DNA of 64,000 bases, from positions 62,001 through 126,000 of the forward strand of contig JAEERY010000020.1 in NCBI GenBank assembly GCA_016286035.1. Reading direction: 5' to 3'. Shown here one piece after another: positions 8,323 to 18,166 of this stretch. Each line of letters begins with the position of its first letter. Position 1 is the first letter of the stretch. Origin of the DNA: Lachnospiraceae bacterium (GTDB lineage Bacteria > Bacillota > Clostridia > Lachnospirales > Lachnospiraceae). The notes under the pieces were generated by a model that worked only from the letters and a program-made list of their open reading frames with translations, was not told where the DNA came from and made no database searches. The position numbers and the translations under genes are program-made.

Positions 8323-10044
8323 ATGAAGAAAAAAGTTTTATCCGTAATTCTTACATCAGCTATGGTAATGTCAATGGCTGCATGTGGATCAACAGATGTT
8401 GCAACAACAGATACAAGTGCAACAACTGACACCACAGCTACAACAGACACAACTGTTCAGGCTGATACAACAGAAACAGAACCCGCAGTAGTTTCAGAAC
8501 TTACAGATGGTAAGTTTGCTGAGACAAGACATATCACAGTTGAAGTATACGATCGTGGTAATGATGGTGGTTCAGATCCTACAAACAACATGTACACAGA
8601 GTATATCAAGAAAGGTATGCTTGAGGATCACAACGTAGAAGTTGAATTCGTAGCAGTTCCCCGTTGGACAGAGGGTGAAGAGATCAACAACCTTCTTGCT
8701 GCAGGCACAGCTCCTGATATCTGTGTTACATACTCATATCCTACAATCCAGACATATGCAGGAATGGGTGGCGTTCTTGATCTTAAGGACTATGTAAATG
8801 ATTATGCATCAGAGATCACACACCTTACATCATGGCTTGGTGATGCTAACATGTACTGGGATCAGGATATCAATGACGGCACATTGTGGGCAATCGAAGG
8901 TAAGAGAGCTAACCCCAGACGTATCCTTACATTCATCCGTCAGGACTGGCTTGATGCACTTAACTTAAAAGCACCTACAACAAAGGCTGAATTCTATGAT
9001 ACAATATGTGCATTTAGAGACAATGCAGATACACTTCTTGGCAAAGATGCAAAGAAGATGGTTCCTTTCTCAGTTTCTTACGATGTTGGTTGGAGAGCAG
9101 CTCTTCTTATCGAGTCTGAGATCTCTCCCAGCATCACTGACAAAGAGTACTATATAAATGGTTTCGATGACAGAAAGCTTACAGAGAACGGAACAAAAGA
9201 AGCTATCAGAACACTTAACAAGTGGTACAACGAAGGCCTTCTTTGGAAAGATTTCGCACTTTACGGATCAGGCGATGCTACAGAAGATGACATGATGAAG
9301 GCAGGTTACGTAGGTGCATTCCAGCACAACTGGGATTATCCTTTCAGAAACGGTGATGATTCTATACAGGCTAACCTTAAGAGACTTGTTGGCGACAATG
9401 CCAAGTATGTAGCAATTGACTGCTTCGAAAATGCGGCAGGTCAGACACTTAAGTTCGGTATCTCACAGGCCGGCGACAGAAAGATCTTCTTCCCGAGCAC
9501 AAATGATGAGCCTCTTGCTTCTATGCTCTATCTTGACTGGATCTCTGATCCTGAGCATATCGAGTATCTCCAGAAGGGTGACGAGGGTGTTACACACAAC
9601 GTTCTTCCCGATGGCGCTATCGAGATCATTGCAGCTGAAGGCGATGCTATCATGAACTCTGGTCAGAACATCGACTATACTATCACATGTAACGGTCTTC
9701 ACTTCAGTGATGATGCACTTACAAACCTTTCAATGGCACACAGCTATGCAGGTGTAGATCCCGCTGATGTTGAGACAGCATTAAAGCTTTCTATGACAAA
9801 TCCGAGATATGAGAAGAATGTTAAGGTTGCTCCTATCGCAGCAGAAGACGGTATGGGCGAAGCTCTTTCTTCTAAGAGAGACATCGTTTATGATACTGCT
9901 CTTGCAGCAAGCACAGATGCTTTTGATTCTACATGGGATACAGCAATGGCTGATTACCTTTCTTCAGGCGGACAGGCAATAATCGATGAGCGTACATCTG
10001 CATGGGAAGCAGTTTACGGCAGTTCAGAGAGCCTTCCGGAATAA
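8323..10044 (+). CDS. Extracellular solute-binding lipoprotein, LplA-like (aldouronate uptake)
   Basis: Encodes 573 residues. A lipoprotein signal peptide ends in the lipobox MAAC with the acylated Cys at about residue 21. A Thr/Asp-rich linker to about residue 58 leads into a large family-1 type sugar-binding domain of about 510 residues, a length typical of LplA proteins. It should be anchored outside the membrane and deliver glucurono-xylooligosaccharides to the two permeases encoded upstream. The GGGAGG site is strong. Codon choice is more biased (ACA, CTT) than in the neighbours, consistent with high expression. Ligand identity is inferred from the GH67 and uronate genes that follow. Confidence 0.9.
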   Translation: MKKKVLSVILTSAMVMSMAACGSTDVATTDTSATTDTTATTDTTVQADTTETEPAVVSELTDGKFAETRHITVEVYDRGNDGGSDPTNNMYTEYIKKGMLEDHNVEVEFVAVPRWTEGEEINNLLAAGTAPDICVTYSYPTIQTYAGMGGVLDLKDYVNDYASEITHLTSWLGDANMYWDQDINDGTLWAIEGKRANPRRILTFIRQDWLDALNLKAPTTKAEFYDTICAFRDNADTLLGKDAKKMVPFSVSYDVGWRAALLIESEISPSITDKEYYINGFDDRKLTENGTKEAIRTLNKWYNEGLLWKDFALYGSGDATEDDMMKAGYVGAFQHNWDYPFRNGDDSIQANLKRLVGDNAKYVAIDCFENAAGQTLKFGISQAGDRKIFFPSTNDEPLASMLYLDWISDPEHIEYLQKGDEGVTHNVLPDGAIEIIAAEGDAIMNSGQNIDYTITCNGLHFSDDALTNLSMAHSYAGVDPADVETALKLSMTNPRYEKNVKVAPIAAEDGMGEALSSKRDIVYDTALAASTDAFDSTWDTAMADYLSSGGQAIIDERTSAWEAVYGSSESLPE

Positions 10045-10082
10045 ATAAGATTAATAGTGATTTGAAGTGAACTGAAATATGG

Positions 10083-10105
10083 GCGCTCCATCCTTGGTGG
10101 AGCGC
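10083..10105 (+). terminator. Hairpin after the binding-protein gene, possible partial terminator
   Basis: An 8-bp GC-rich stem (10083-10090 with 10098-10105) is followed by a weak T-containing stretch. It may partly stop transcription or stabilise the upstream mRNA, giving more lipoprotein than catabolic enzymes. Confidence 0.6.
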
Positions 10106-10126
10106 TCTATTTAGAGGTAATACGAG

Positions 10127-11194
10127 ATGGAAATGACTTTCAGATGGTTTGGAACCGGATTTGATACAGTGAGCCTGAAACAGATCAGACAGATTCCGGG
10201 AGTGACCGGTGTCATAACCACGCTTTACGATACAACACCGGGAGAAGTGTGGACAAGAGAAAAGATACACGCCCTTAAGCGTGAAGTTGAAGAAGCAGGA
10301 CTTCATATAGCAGGGATAGAGTCTGTCAACGTTCATGATTCGATAAAGACAGGCAGTCCCGACAGAGACCTTTACATTGACAATTACATCGAGACATTAA
10401 AAAATCTCGGTGAAGAAGATATACATCTTGTATGCTATAACTTTATGCCGGTATTTGACTGGACCAGAACCGAACTGGCAAGAAAACGTGCTGACGGTTC
10501 TACGGTATTGGCATACAATCAGGCAGCGATTGATGCACTTGATCCGGAATCCATGTTTGATTCGATAAGCAAGGATGCAAACGGATCAGTACTTCCCGGA
10601 TGGGAGCCTGAGCGTATGGCGATCATTAAAGAGTTATTTGATAAATACAAGGACATAGATGAAGAGAAACTCTTTGAGAATCTCAAATATTTCCTGGAGA
10701 GGATCATGCCGGTATGCAATGAATATGATATATATATGGCCATACATCCGGATGATCCGGCATGGCCTGTATTCGGTCTGCCCAGGATAATAATCAATCT
10801 TGAGAACATACAGCGTATGATGAAGATGGTGGACGATGTGCATAACGGAGTGACTTTCTGTGCAGGTTCGTACGGAACAAACAGGAAAAACGATCTTCCT
10901 AAAATGATACGTGCACTTAAGGGAAGGATACATTTTGCACATGTAAGAAATCTTAAGTTCAATTCGGATGATGATTTTGAAGAAGCAGCTCATCTGTCAA
11001 GCGACGGAAGCTTTGATCTGTATGAGATCATGAAAGCTTTGTATGATATAGGATTTGAAGGCCCTATCAGACCGGATCACGGAAGGATGATATGGGATGA
11101 GGTTGCGATGCCCGGATACGGACTGTATGACAGAGCATTGGGAGCAACTTACCTTAACGGACTTTGGGAAGCGATAGTAAAGAGTAACAGGTGA
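10127..11194 (+). CDS. uxuA: Mannonate dehydratase
   Basis: Encodes 355 residues. It converts D-mannonate to 2-keto-3-deoxygluconate (KDG) in the hexuronate pathway and acts in the cytoplasm. The start MEMTFRWFGTGFD, the segment GVITTLYDTTPGEVW and the NFMPVFDWTRT stretch near residue 108 are strongly characteristic of UxuA, a TIM-barrel metal enzyme. Length is normal. It lies first after the hairpin that follows the binding-protein gene and is followed four bases later by uxuB, so it belongs to the glucuronate operon. Confidence 0.95.
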   Translation: MEMTFRWFGTGFDTVSLKQIRQIPGVTGVITTLYDTTPGEVWTREKIHALKREVEEAGLHIAGIESVNVHDSIKTGSPDRDLYIDNYIETLKNLGEEDIHLVCYNFMPVFDWTRTELARKRADGSTVLAYNQAAIDALDPESMFDSISKDANGSVLPGWEPERMAIIKELFDKYKDIDEEKLFENLKYFLERIMPVCNEYDIYMAIHPDDPAWPVFGLPRIIINLENIQRMMKMVDDVHNGVTFCAGSYGTNRKNDLPKMIRALKGRIHFAHVRNLKFNSDDDFEEAAHLSSDGSFDLYEIMKALYDIGFEGPIRPDHGRMIWDEVAMPGYGLYDRALGATYLNGLWEAIVKSNR

Positions 11195-11198
11195 AATC

Positions 11199-12716
11199 AT
11201 GATACTTAGTAATTTAGGTATTAAAAACAGACAGGAATGGATCGACAAAGGTTTTGATCTTCCTGAGTTTAACAGAGAAACTGTCAGAGAAAAGACCGTG
11301 AAAGAACCAAAGTGGATACACTTCGGGGCAGGAAATATATTTAGGGCATTTCAGGCAAATGTGGTTCAAAAGTTGTTGAACGAGGATGTTATCGATACAG
11401 GTCTTATAGTGGCTGAAGGCTATGATTATGAGATCATTGAGAGGATGAACAGACCACACGATGATCTGAGCATCCTTGTGACTCTTAAAGCCAACGGTAC
11501 GGTAGAGAAGACTGTTATCGGTTCTGTTGTGGAATCATGCATCCTTGATGAGGATAATGAAAAAGAGATCGAAAGATTAAAAGAGATATTTCGCGCACCG
11601 TCTTTACAGATGGTGAGTTTTACGATCACCGAAAAAGGATATAAGACAGTTGCATACATGAGTAAGGTAACAAGGCTTTTGTATGAACGTTTTCTTTCGG
11701 GCGCATTGCCTGTAGCAATGGTCAGCATGGATAACTGTTCTCATAACGGAGATAAACTGTTTGAGGCAGTACTTGGTCTTGCAAAAGAGTGGGAAGAACA
11801 GGGTATATGTAAAAAAGGATTTGTTGATTATGTGTCTGATAAGACAAAGGTGACATTTCCGTTAAGCATGATAGATAAGATAACACCCAGACCGGATTCG
11901 AACATTGAAAAGATGCTTATCGATGACGGGATCGAAGATCTTGAGCAGGTGATCACGAGCAAGAACACGTATGTGGCACCTTTTGTAAACGCAGAAGAGA
12001 CAGAGTATCTCGTCATAGAGGATCTGTTCCCGAACGGCAGGGATGCTCTTGAAAAAGGCGGGATCATATTTACCGACAGAGTGACGGTTGATAAGACAGA
12101 GAAGATGAAGGTATGCACATGTTTGAATCCCCTTCATACCGCTCTGGCGATATTTGGCTGTCTTTTAGGTTATACATCAATTCATGATGAGATGGATGAT
12201 GAGGATCTTAAAGCTTTAGTAACAAAACTCGGGAATATAGAAGGTATGCCGGTTGTTGTTGATCCAAAAGTTTTGTCGCCGGCAGAATTTTTGGATGCTG
12301 TTCTTAAAAAGAGATTGCCGAATCCTTTCATGCCTGATACACCGCAGAGAATAGCCTGTGATACTTCACAGAAACTGCCTATCAGATTTGGTGAGACTAT
12401 AAAGGCTTACAGGGCAAGCAAATCTTTAAGTACCGATGATCTTATACTGATCCCCCTTGTTTTGGCCGGATGGTGCAGATATCTTTTGGGTATCAATGAT
12501 GCCGGGGAGCCTTTTGAACTCAGCCCCGATCCCATGCTTGAGGAAGTAAGAAAAATGGATGTTAGGGATATACTTAAAAAGAAAGAGATATTTGCAGTAG
12601 ATCTTTTTGAAGACGGTCTCGGAGAAAAGATACTCAAGATATATGAAGAATTAAACCAGGGAAACGGAAGTGTGCGAAAGGTATTAAAGAAATATGTGGA
12701 CTCAGTGCTGGCTTGA
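11199..12716 (+). CDS. uxuB: Fructuronate reductase / D-mannonate oxidoreductase
   Basis: Encodes 505 residues of the mannitol dehydrogenase family. The N-terminal Rossmann domain has WIHFGAGNIFRAF near residue 38, and the C-terminal helical domain begins around residue 270. It reduces D-fructuronate to D-mannonate with NADH, feeding UxuA. The operon position makes this more likely than a mannitol or tagaturonate role. The 3' end overlaps the GH67 start by 23 bases in another frame. Confidence 0.88.
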   Translation: MILSNLGIKNRQEWIDKGFDLPEFNRETVREKTVKEPKWIHFGAGNIFRAFQANVVQKLLNEDVIDTGLIVAEGYDYEIIERMNRPHDDLSILVTLKANGTVEKTVIGSVVESCILDEDNEKEIERLKEIFRAPSLQMVSFTITEKGYKTVAYMSKVTRLLYERFLSGALPVAMVSMDNCSHNGDKLFEAVLGLAKEWEEQGICKKGFVDYVSDKTKVTFPLSMIDKITPRPDSNIEKMLIDDGIEDLEQVITSKNTYVAPFVNAEETEYLVIEDLFPNGRDALEKGGIIFTDRVTVDKTEKMKVCTCLNPLHTALAIFGCLLGYTSIHDEMDDEDLKALVTKLGNIEGMPVVVDPKVLSPAEFLDAVLKKRLPNPFMPDTPQRIACDTSQKLPIRFGETIKAYRASKSLSTDDLILIPLVLAGWCRYLLGINDAGEPFELSPDPMLEEVRKMDVRDILKKKEIFAVDLFEDGLGEKILKIYEELNQGNGSVRKVLKKYVDSVLA

Positions 12717-14694
12717 TTACAACAATGAAAATAAAAATGTTTCTCAATATGAGGAATACTTTACGACGCTCTTTGTAGACGGCTTTAAAAAGGATGAAGT
12801 CATAACGACTGCTTCCGATGAACTTTCTCTTGCTTCAAAGGGAATGTATAACAGAGCCATAGATATGGATATATCTCTTCCGGATAAGGGCATTGTAATA
12901 AAGAAGTGTGAAGATAAAGCTCTCGGAAAAGAAGGTTACCGCATTCGCTGTGAAAACGGCAGAGCTTACATAGAGGCAGTCACTCCCGAAGCGATAATAT
13001 ACGGAACGTTTCGTTTTCTTGCCCTTGTAAGAACAGGAGCGTTAAAAGCGGATACGTTTGTTACCGAGATACCTGAAAATCCGATCAGAATGCTTGACCA
13101 TTGGGACAACATGGATGGAAGCATAGAGAGGGGATATTCGGGTAATTCGTTTTTCTTTGAGAACAATGATGTTATCATTAATGACAGGACAAGAGATTAT
13201 GCAAGACTGATCGCATCTCTTGGGATAAATGCCGTAGCGATAAACAATGTAAACGTAAAGGATGCGGCGACAGATCTGGTAAATAAAAGATTTATAGATA
13301 AAGTCAGACAGATGTCTGACATATTTGCATGTTTTGGCATAAAACTTTTCTTAAGCCTAAACTATGCCATGCCGATAGAGTATGAACCTGCAAGTGCGGA
13401 TCCTCTGGATGACAAGGTAATTGCCTGGTGGAAGAACAAGATGAGGGAAGTGTATGATTCGGTTCCAAAGCTCGGCGGTTTTCTTGTTAAAGCAGATTCT
13501 GAGGGAAGACCGGGACCTTTCACCTATGGAAGGACACAGGCAGATGGCGCTAATATGCTTGCGGATGCAATAAGACCGTTTGGCGGTATAATCATATGGA
13601 GATGTTTTGTATATAACTGTCAGCAGGACTGGAGAGATCTTACTACAGACCGTGCTAAAGCCGGGTATGACTATTTCCACTCTCTGGACGGACAGTTCGC
13701 GGAAAATGTGATCCTGCAGATAAAGAACGGTCCGATGGATTTTCAGCCAAGAGAGCCTGTTTCACCTTTATTTGGAGGAATGAAAAACACCAATCAGATG
13801 CTGGAAGTGCAGATCGCTCAGGAATATACCGGTCATCAGATAGATGTATGTTATCTTATACCCTGGTTTAAACAGATACTGGAATTTGAAACATATATGA
13901 ATAACGATCCCGATAGTGATACGACTGTTGCAGGTATAGTCAGCGGGAGAGCGAGAAATGTGACTTACGGCGGCATGGTTGCAGTCACCAATACGGGTAA
14001 TGATGAAAACTGGACAGGAAATGATCTGGCAGCCGCAAATCTCTACGGTTTTGGACGACTTGCATGGAATACCAAATTGGATGCTGAAGATATAGAAAGA
14101 GAGTGGATAAGACTCACATTTTCAGATGCCGACGATGAGACTGAGGATATCATATCCGATATCCTTATGGGTTCCTGGTCGACATATGAGAAATATACTG
14201 CTCCTTTAGGTATCGGCTGGATGGTAAGACCCCATGATCATTACGGACCCAGTGTTGACGGTTATGAGTATGACAGATGGGGAACATATCACAGAGCAGA
14301 CTGGCAGGGAATAGGCGTAGAGAGAGGACCTGAAGGGACAGGTTATTCACTGCAGTATAACAGTCCTAACAAAGAGATGTACTCTGATCCGAAGACAACT
14401 CCCGAGGAATTGCTGCTGTTTTTCCATAAGACGCCTTACAAGCATGTCCTAAAGAGCGGAAAGACTGTTATTCAGCACATTTATGATACTCACTTTGAGG
14501 GATACGAAGAAGCTATAAAAATGCAGAAAGCCTGGGATGGTCTTGAAGGCAGAATTAACGACAGGGCTTTTAAGGAGACAAAACGCAGATTTGAACTTCA
14601 GGTTGCAAATGCCAGAGAATGGTGTGATATAGTAAACAGCTATTTTTATCGCAAGTGCGGTATAGCCGATGAAAAAGGGCGTACGATATATTAA
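12694..14694 (+). CDS. aguA: GH67 alpha-glucuronidase, intracellular
   Basis: Encodes 666 residues, normal for GH67. It removes (4-O-methyl-)glucuronic acid from the non-reducing end of short xylooligosaccharides. The predicted acid Glu270 lies in KADSEGRPGP, and the paired bases are Asp349 in GPMDFQ and Glu377 in QEYTG. The spacings of 79 and 28 residues are the same as those I recall for the Geobacillus enzyme (Glu285, Asp364, Glu392). There is no signal peptide, so the substrate is cleaved after import by the transporter encoded upstream. The ATG lies inside the uxuB tail with only a weak ribosome site, suggesting translational coupling. The released glucuronate would need an isomerase (UxaC), not found in this window. 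Confidence 0.93.
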   Translation: MWTQCWLDYNNENKNVSQYEEYFTTLFVDGFKKDEVITTASDELSLASKGMYNRAIDMDISLPDKGIVIKKCEDKALGKEGYRIRCENGRAYIEAVTPEAIIYGTFRFLALVRTGALKADTFVTEIPENPIRMLDHWDNMDGSIERGYSGNSFFFENNDVIINDRTRDYARLIASLGINAVAINNVNVKDAATDLVNKRFIDKVRQMSDIFACFGIKLFLSLNYAMPIEYEPASADPLDDKVIAWWKNKMREVYDSVPKLGGFLVKADSEGRPGPFTYGRTQADGANMLADAIRPFGGIIIWRCFVYNCQQDWRDLTTDRAKAGYDYFHSLDGQFAENVILQIKNGPMDFQPREPVSPLFGGMKNTNQMLEVQIAQEYTGHQIDVCYLIPWFKQILEFETYMNNDPDSDTTVAGIVSGRARNVTYGGMVAVTNTGNDENWTGNDLAAANLYGFGRLAWNTKLDAEDIEREWIRLTFSDADDETEDIISDILMGSWSTYEKYTAPLGIGWMVRPHDHYGPSVDGYEYDRWGTYHRADWQGIGVERGPEGTGYSLQYNSPNKEMYSDPKTTPEELLLFFHKTPYKHVLKSGKTVIQHIYDTHFEGYEEAIKMQKAWDGLEGRINDRAFKETKRRFELQVANAREWCDIVNSYFYRKCGIADEKGRTIY

Positions 14695-14708
14695 GGGGTA
14701 ACAAGGAT

Positions 14709-16400
14709 ATGAAACTATCAGCTTTGATAAGTGACGGGATGGTCCTTCAGAGAGGCAAAGAGAATTATATATGGGGCAGTGACTGCGCTGCCGGCTCGGT
14801 AGTTGAAGTCTTGATCGACGGTAACAGGTCGGCAGGCAATGCGGATAAAGAAGGAAAGTTTAAAGTCCTTATCCCGCCTGTTAATACGGGAGGTCCCTAT
14901 AAGATAAAGATCAAAGTATCGGATCCTAATGGAAGAAACGAAGACGTAAGCATAAACAATGTAATGTGCGGTGATGTATTTCTTCTTGCAGGACAGTCAA
15001 ACATGGAGATACCCCTTTGCAGATGCCTTGATCTTCACGGAGAAGAGATAAGCAGGATGAACCTTCCTGATGTACATTACTTTGAAGTTGTTAAGGAATA
15101 TGCATTTGGAGATCCGGTTGAAGAATTATATGAAGGAAACTGGCAGGAAGCAACGCAGGAAAATCTTTATCCCATGAGTGCTCTCGGAGTTTTCTTTGCT
15201 CAGTATCATATGGAAAATACCGGTGTACCCGTAGGCCTTATACAGACAGGTGTAGGCGGTACGCATATAGAATCATATCTGAGCGAAGATCATGTTATTT
15301 CAGTCGGAGAGCTTTTAAGGAAAGAAGCTCTTAAACGTGGAGAGGATATCACAAAGTGTGACTGTGACAAGAATGACAGCTGTAAAGTATGTTATGAAAA
15401 ACAGCTTAAGATGGATAAAGACAAAGCCTGGGTCGAAAAGACATCCGCAGATGAAGTTAAAGCCCAGCAGGAATGGTATGATAAGTTAAACAGCAGGGAT
15501 ATCGGTCTTAAAGAGCATTGGGAAAAGTTAACCAGTCTGTATGATGATACCAAGCAGGCAAGGTATCTGAGCGTTCCCGGCAGATGGGAAGATCTTGAAG
15601 AGAATAAAGAACTTGAGGCTTTAAGAGGCAGCGTCTGGGTGCTTAAGACTGTTGATATACCCGAAAGTTTTGTCGGAAAAGATATTAAACTGTATCTCGG
15701 AACCCTGGTCGATGCCGATGAGACATACGTAAACGGTATAAAGGTTGGTGAAACGGCGTATCGTTACCCGCCAAGAAGATATGTGATACCTGCAGGAATC
15801 CTTAAAGCAGGTGCAAACACGATAACCGTGCGTATTGTGGCAAATGCAAGAAGCGGCGGATTTGTTTTAGAAATGCCATATTATCTTGCACTGGGAGATG
15901 AAAAGATCTCGCTTGAGGGCAAGTGGCAGTTTAAGATAGGAGGAACCTCTTACTCAGAAAAGGACGGATGTTATGAGGACTTTAAGGATATCACGTTCTT
16001 TACATGGAAACCCACGGCACAGTACAACAGGATGGTATATCCTTTGAAGAACCTAAAGTTTTCGGCTGTTCTGTTCTATCAGGGAGAGAGTAACTGCACA
16101 CATGCCTGGGAATATGAATATCTGATGGTCGAGATGGTTGACTGCTTAAGAGAGCTGTTTAATGATGACCTGCCGTTCGGATTTGTGGAACTTCCCATGT
16201 TTGGAGGAGAGGACACTCACGGTGATACCACTCAGTGGGATAACTTAAGACTCGCCCAGGAAAGAGCTGCTGCAAAGATCCCTAACAGTACGATTGCTGA
16301 TATATATGATCTCGGATTCACATACGAACTGCATCCCCAGACCAAGAAGGAAGCAGCTAAGAGACTGTATGACAAGATGAAAGAACTTATGAAATGGTGA
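14709..16400 (+). CDS. SGNH esterase of the sialate O-acetylesterase (SASA) family, probable acetyl-xylooligosaccharide esterase
   Basis: Encodes 563 residues. The catalytic Ser97 sits in GQSNMEIP. Later conserved blocks are GVGGTHIESYL near residue 177 and FYQGESNCTHA near residue 456, with the Asp534 and His542 pair at the C-terminus. Residues of about 280-400 look like an inserted beta-sandwich of the galactose-binding type. No signal peptide is present. In this operon the likely job is to strip acetyl groups from imported acetylated glucurono-xylooligosaccharides rather than from sialate. This is inferred from context. A CDCDKNDSCKVC cluster near residue 217 is unusual and might bind a metal. 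Confidence 0.8.
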   Translation: MKLSALISDGMVLQRGKENYIWGSDCAAGSVVEVLIDGNRSAGNADKEGKFKVLIPPVNTGGPYKIKIKVSDPNGRNEDVSINNVMCGDVFLLAGQSNMEIPLCRCLDLHGEEISRMNLPDVHYFEVVKEYAFGDPVEELYEGNWQEATQENLYPMSALGVFFAQYHMENTGVPVGLIQTGVGGTHIESYLSEDHVISVGELLRKEALKRGEDITKCDCDKNDSCKVCYEKQLKMDKDKAWVEKTSADEVKAQQEWYDKLNSRDIGLKEHWEKLTSLYDDTKQARYLSVPGRWEDLEENKELEALRGSVWVLKTVDIPESFVGKDIKLYLGTLVDADETYVNGIKVGETAYRYPPRRYVIPAGILKAGANTITVRIVANARSGGFVLEMPYYLALGDEKISLEGKWQFKIGGTSYSEKDGCYEDFKDITFFTWKPTAQYNRMVYPLKNLKFSAVLFYQGESNCTHAWEYEYLMVEMVDCLRELFNDDLPFGFVELPMFGGEDTHGDTTQWDNLRLAQERAAAKIPNSTIADIYDLGFTYELHPQTKKEAAKRLYDKMKELMKW

Positions 16401-16405
16401 GCGTT

Positions 16406-17047
16406 ATGAATAAGATTTTGGAAGAATTATGTGGATACCACATCATACCTGTGGTAGTTCTTAACAGAGCAGAAGATGCAAAGCCGTTAGCAAAAGCCTT
16501 GTGTGAAGGCGGACTTAAATGCGCAGAGGTCACATTCAGAACCGAAGCGGCAGAAGAGTCAATACGTATCATGGCAAGTGAATATCCAGATATGATGGTG
16601 GGAGCAGGAACGGTTCTGACCATAGAGCAGGTAGACAGAGCTGTTAATGCAGGTGCCAGGTTTATAGTAAGCCCCGGATTTGATCCTGAGATAGTGGATT
16701 ATTGTATTCAAAAAGACATACCGGTCGTTCCCGGATGCATGACACCTTCAGAAGTAGCGCAAGGAGTTAAAAGAGGACTTGAAGTTCTTAAATTCTTCCC
16801 GGCTGAACAGGCTGGCGGGATTGCCATGATAAAGGCAATGTCGGCGCCTTATACAAGTGTCAGATTTATGCCGACTGGTGGTATAAATGCAAAGAATCTG
16901 GAGCAGTATCTGTCATTTGGCAAGATCGCAGCGTGCGGTGGTAGTTGGATGGTAAAGGCTGATCTTATTGATGCAGGAGACTTTGATAAGATAAAGGAAC
17001 TGACAAAGGAAGCGGTGGAACTTGCTTCATCGATTCTTAACAGATAA
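16406..17047 (+). CDS. eda: 2-keto-3-deoxy-6-phosphogluconate aldolase
   Basis: Encodes 213 residues from the ATG at 16406, preceded by GGTGAG. An in-frame ATG at 16394 would overlap the esterase gene and has no ribosome site. The Schiff-base Lys129 lies in LKFFPAEQAGG and the catalytic Glu41 in AEVTFRT. The TIM-barrel trimer splits KDPG into pyruvate and glyceraldehyde-3-phosphate, the last step of hexuronate use. It is followed by the KDG kinase gene that supplies its substrate. Confidence 0.95.
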   Translation: MNKILEELCGYHIIPVVVLNRAEDAKPLAKALCEGGLKCAEVTFRTEAAEESIRIMASEYPDMMVGAGTVLTIEQVDRAVNAGARFIVSPGFDPEIVDYCIQKDIPVVPGCMTPSEVAQGVKRGLEVLKFFPAEQAGGIAMIKAMSAPYTSVRFMPTGGINAKNLEQYLSFGKIAACGGSWMVKADLIDAGDFDKIKELTKEAVELASSILNR

Positions 17048-17074
17048 GGAATATTTATTGAATGGGAAGGAGAT

Positions 17075-17098
17075 ATGCAGGATATAAAACTGCATTGA
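17075..17098 (+). other. Seven-codon upstream ORF before kdgK
   Basis: AAGGAG at 17067-17072 is followed after only two bases by an ATG opening the ORF MQDIKLH, whose stop lies four to ten bases before the two candidate kdgK starts. It may be a leader that couples translation, or the ribosome site may be decayed. The spacing is too short to be confident that it is translated. Confidence 0.3.
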
Positions 17099-17107
17099 TA
17101 TGTGACC

Positions 17108-18142
17108 ATGAGTAAAAAAGTAATAACTTTGGGAGAGATCATGTTAAGACTCTCAACTCCAGGTAACGAAAGATTCATCCAGGCTGATGAGTTTGATGTG
17201 TGTTACGGTGGGGGAGAAGCAAATGTAGCTGTTTCTCTTGCAAATTTCGGATATGATACTGAGTTTGTAACGGCGGTTCCCGATCAGGCTATAGGTGAAT
17301 GTGCTGTAGCGGCACTGAGAAAATACAATGTCGGAACCAAGTACATCGCAAGATGCGGTGACAGACTCGGGATATATTTTTTGGAGTCAGGTTCAGCCAT
17401 GCGTGCGAGCAATGTCATATATGACAGAGCGGGAAGTTCCATTGCCACGGTTTCATATGACAGGTTTGATTTTGAAAAGATATTTAAAGATGCCGACTGG
17501 TTTCATTTTACGGGGATAACTCCGGCAATAAGCGACAGTGCAGCCGCACTTGCAAAGCAGGCTTTGATCGTTGCAAAGAAAGCGGGTGTAACGGTATCTG
17601 TAGATCTGAATTTCAGAAAGAAGCTCTGGACATCAGAAAAGGCCAAAAGCGTTATGACGGATCTTATGCAGTATGTAGATGTATGCATAGGAAATGAGGA
17701 AGACGCGGAAAAGGTTTTGGGATTTAAGGCATCTGATACGGATGTTACAAAGGGTGAACTTAACCTGGCAGGATATGAGGAAGTCTTTAATGCCATGGCG
17801 GATGCGTTTGGCTTTAAATACATCATAAGTTCTCTAAGACAGTCCTTCTCAGCATCCAATAACGGATGGTCGGCATGCATAATGGACGGAAAGACCAGAG
17901 AGTTTTATCATTCAAGGACATATTCCGTAACTCCCATAGTTGACAGAGTAGGCGGTGGGGATTCTTTTGCTGCCGGAGTTATTTGTGGCCTTTTGGATGA
18001 CAGAGGCATGAAAGAGGCCCTGGAATTCGGTGTAGCCGCATCGGCTCTCAAGCATACGATACCCGGTGATTTCAATCATGTGACTCGCAAAGAAGTTGAA
18101 AATCTTATGGGCGGAGACGGAAGCGGAAGAGTCCAGAGATAA
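17108..18142 (+). CDS. kdgK: 2-keto-3-deoxygluconate kinase, PfkB family
   Basis: Encodes 344 residues from the ATG at 17108. A GTG two codons upstream (17102) is an equal candidate, and neither has a well-placed ribosome site. The substrate loop GGGEANVAVSLANFG lies near residue 35 and the PfkB signature DRVGGGDSFAAG places the catalytic base at Asp285. It phosphorylates KDG to KDPG with ATP in the cytoplasm, linking UxuA to the aldolase encoded just upstream. The gene ends the uronate operon at a terminator. Confidence 0.92.
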   Translation: MSKKVITLGEIMLRLSTPGNERFIQADEFDVCYGGGEANVAVSLANFGYDTEFVTAVPDQAIGECAVAALRKYNVGTKYIARCGDRLGIYFLESGSAMRASNVIYDRAGSSIATVSYDRFDFEKIFKDADWFHFTGITPAISDSAAALAKQALIVAKKAGVTVSVDLNFRKKLWTSEKAKSVMTDLMQYVDVCIGNEEDAEKVLGFKASDTDVTKGELNLAGYEEVFNAMADAFGFKYIISSLRQSFSASNNGWSACIMDGKTREFYHSRTYSVTPIVDRVGGGDSFAAGVICGLLDDRGMKEALEFGVAASALKHTIPGDFNHVTRKEVENLMGGDGSGRVQR

Positions 18143-18166
18143 TCCTTATAGTTAACAGAAAAAATT

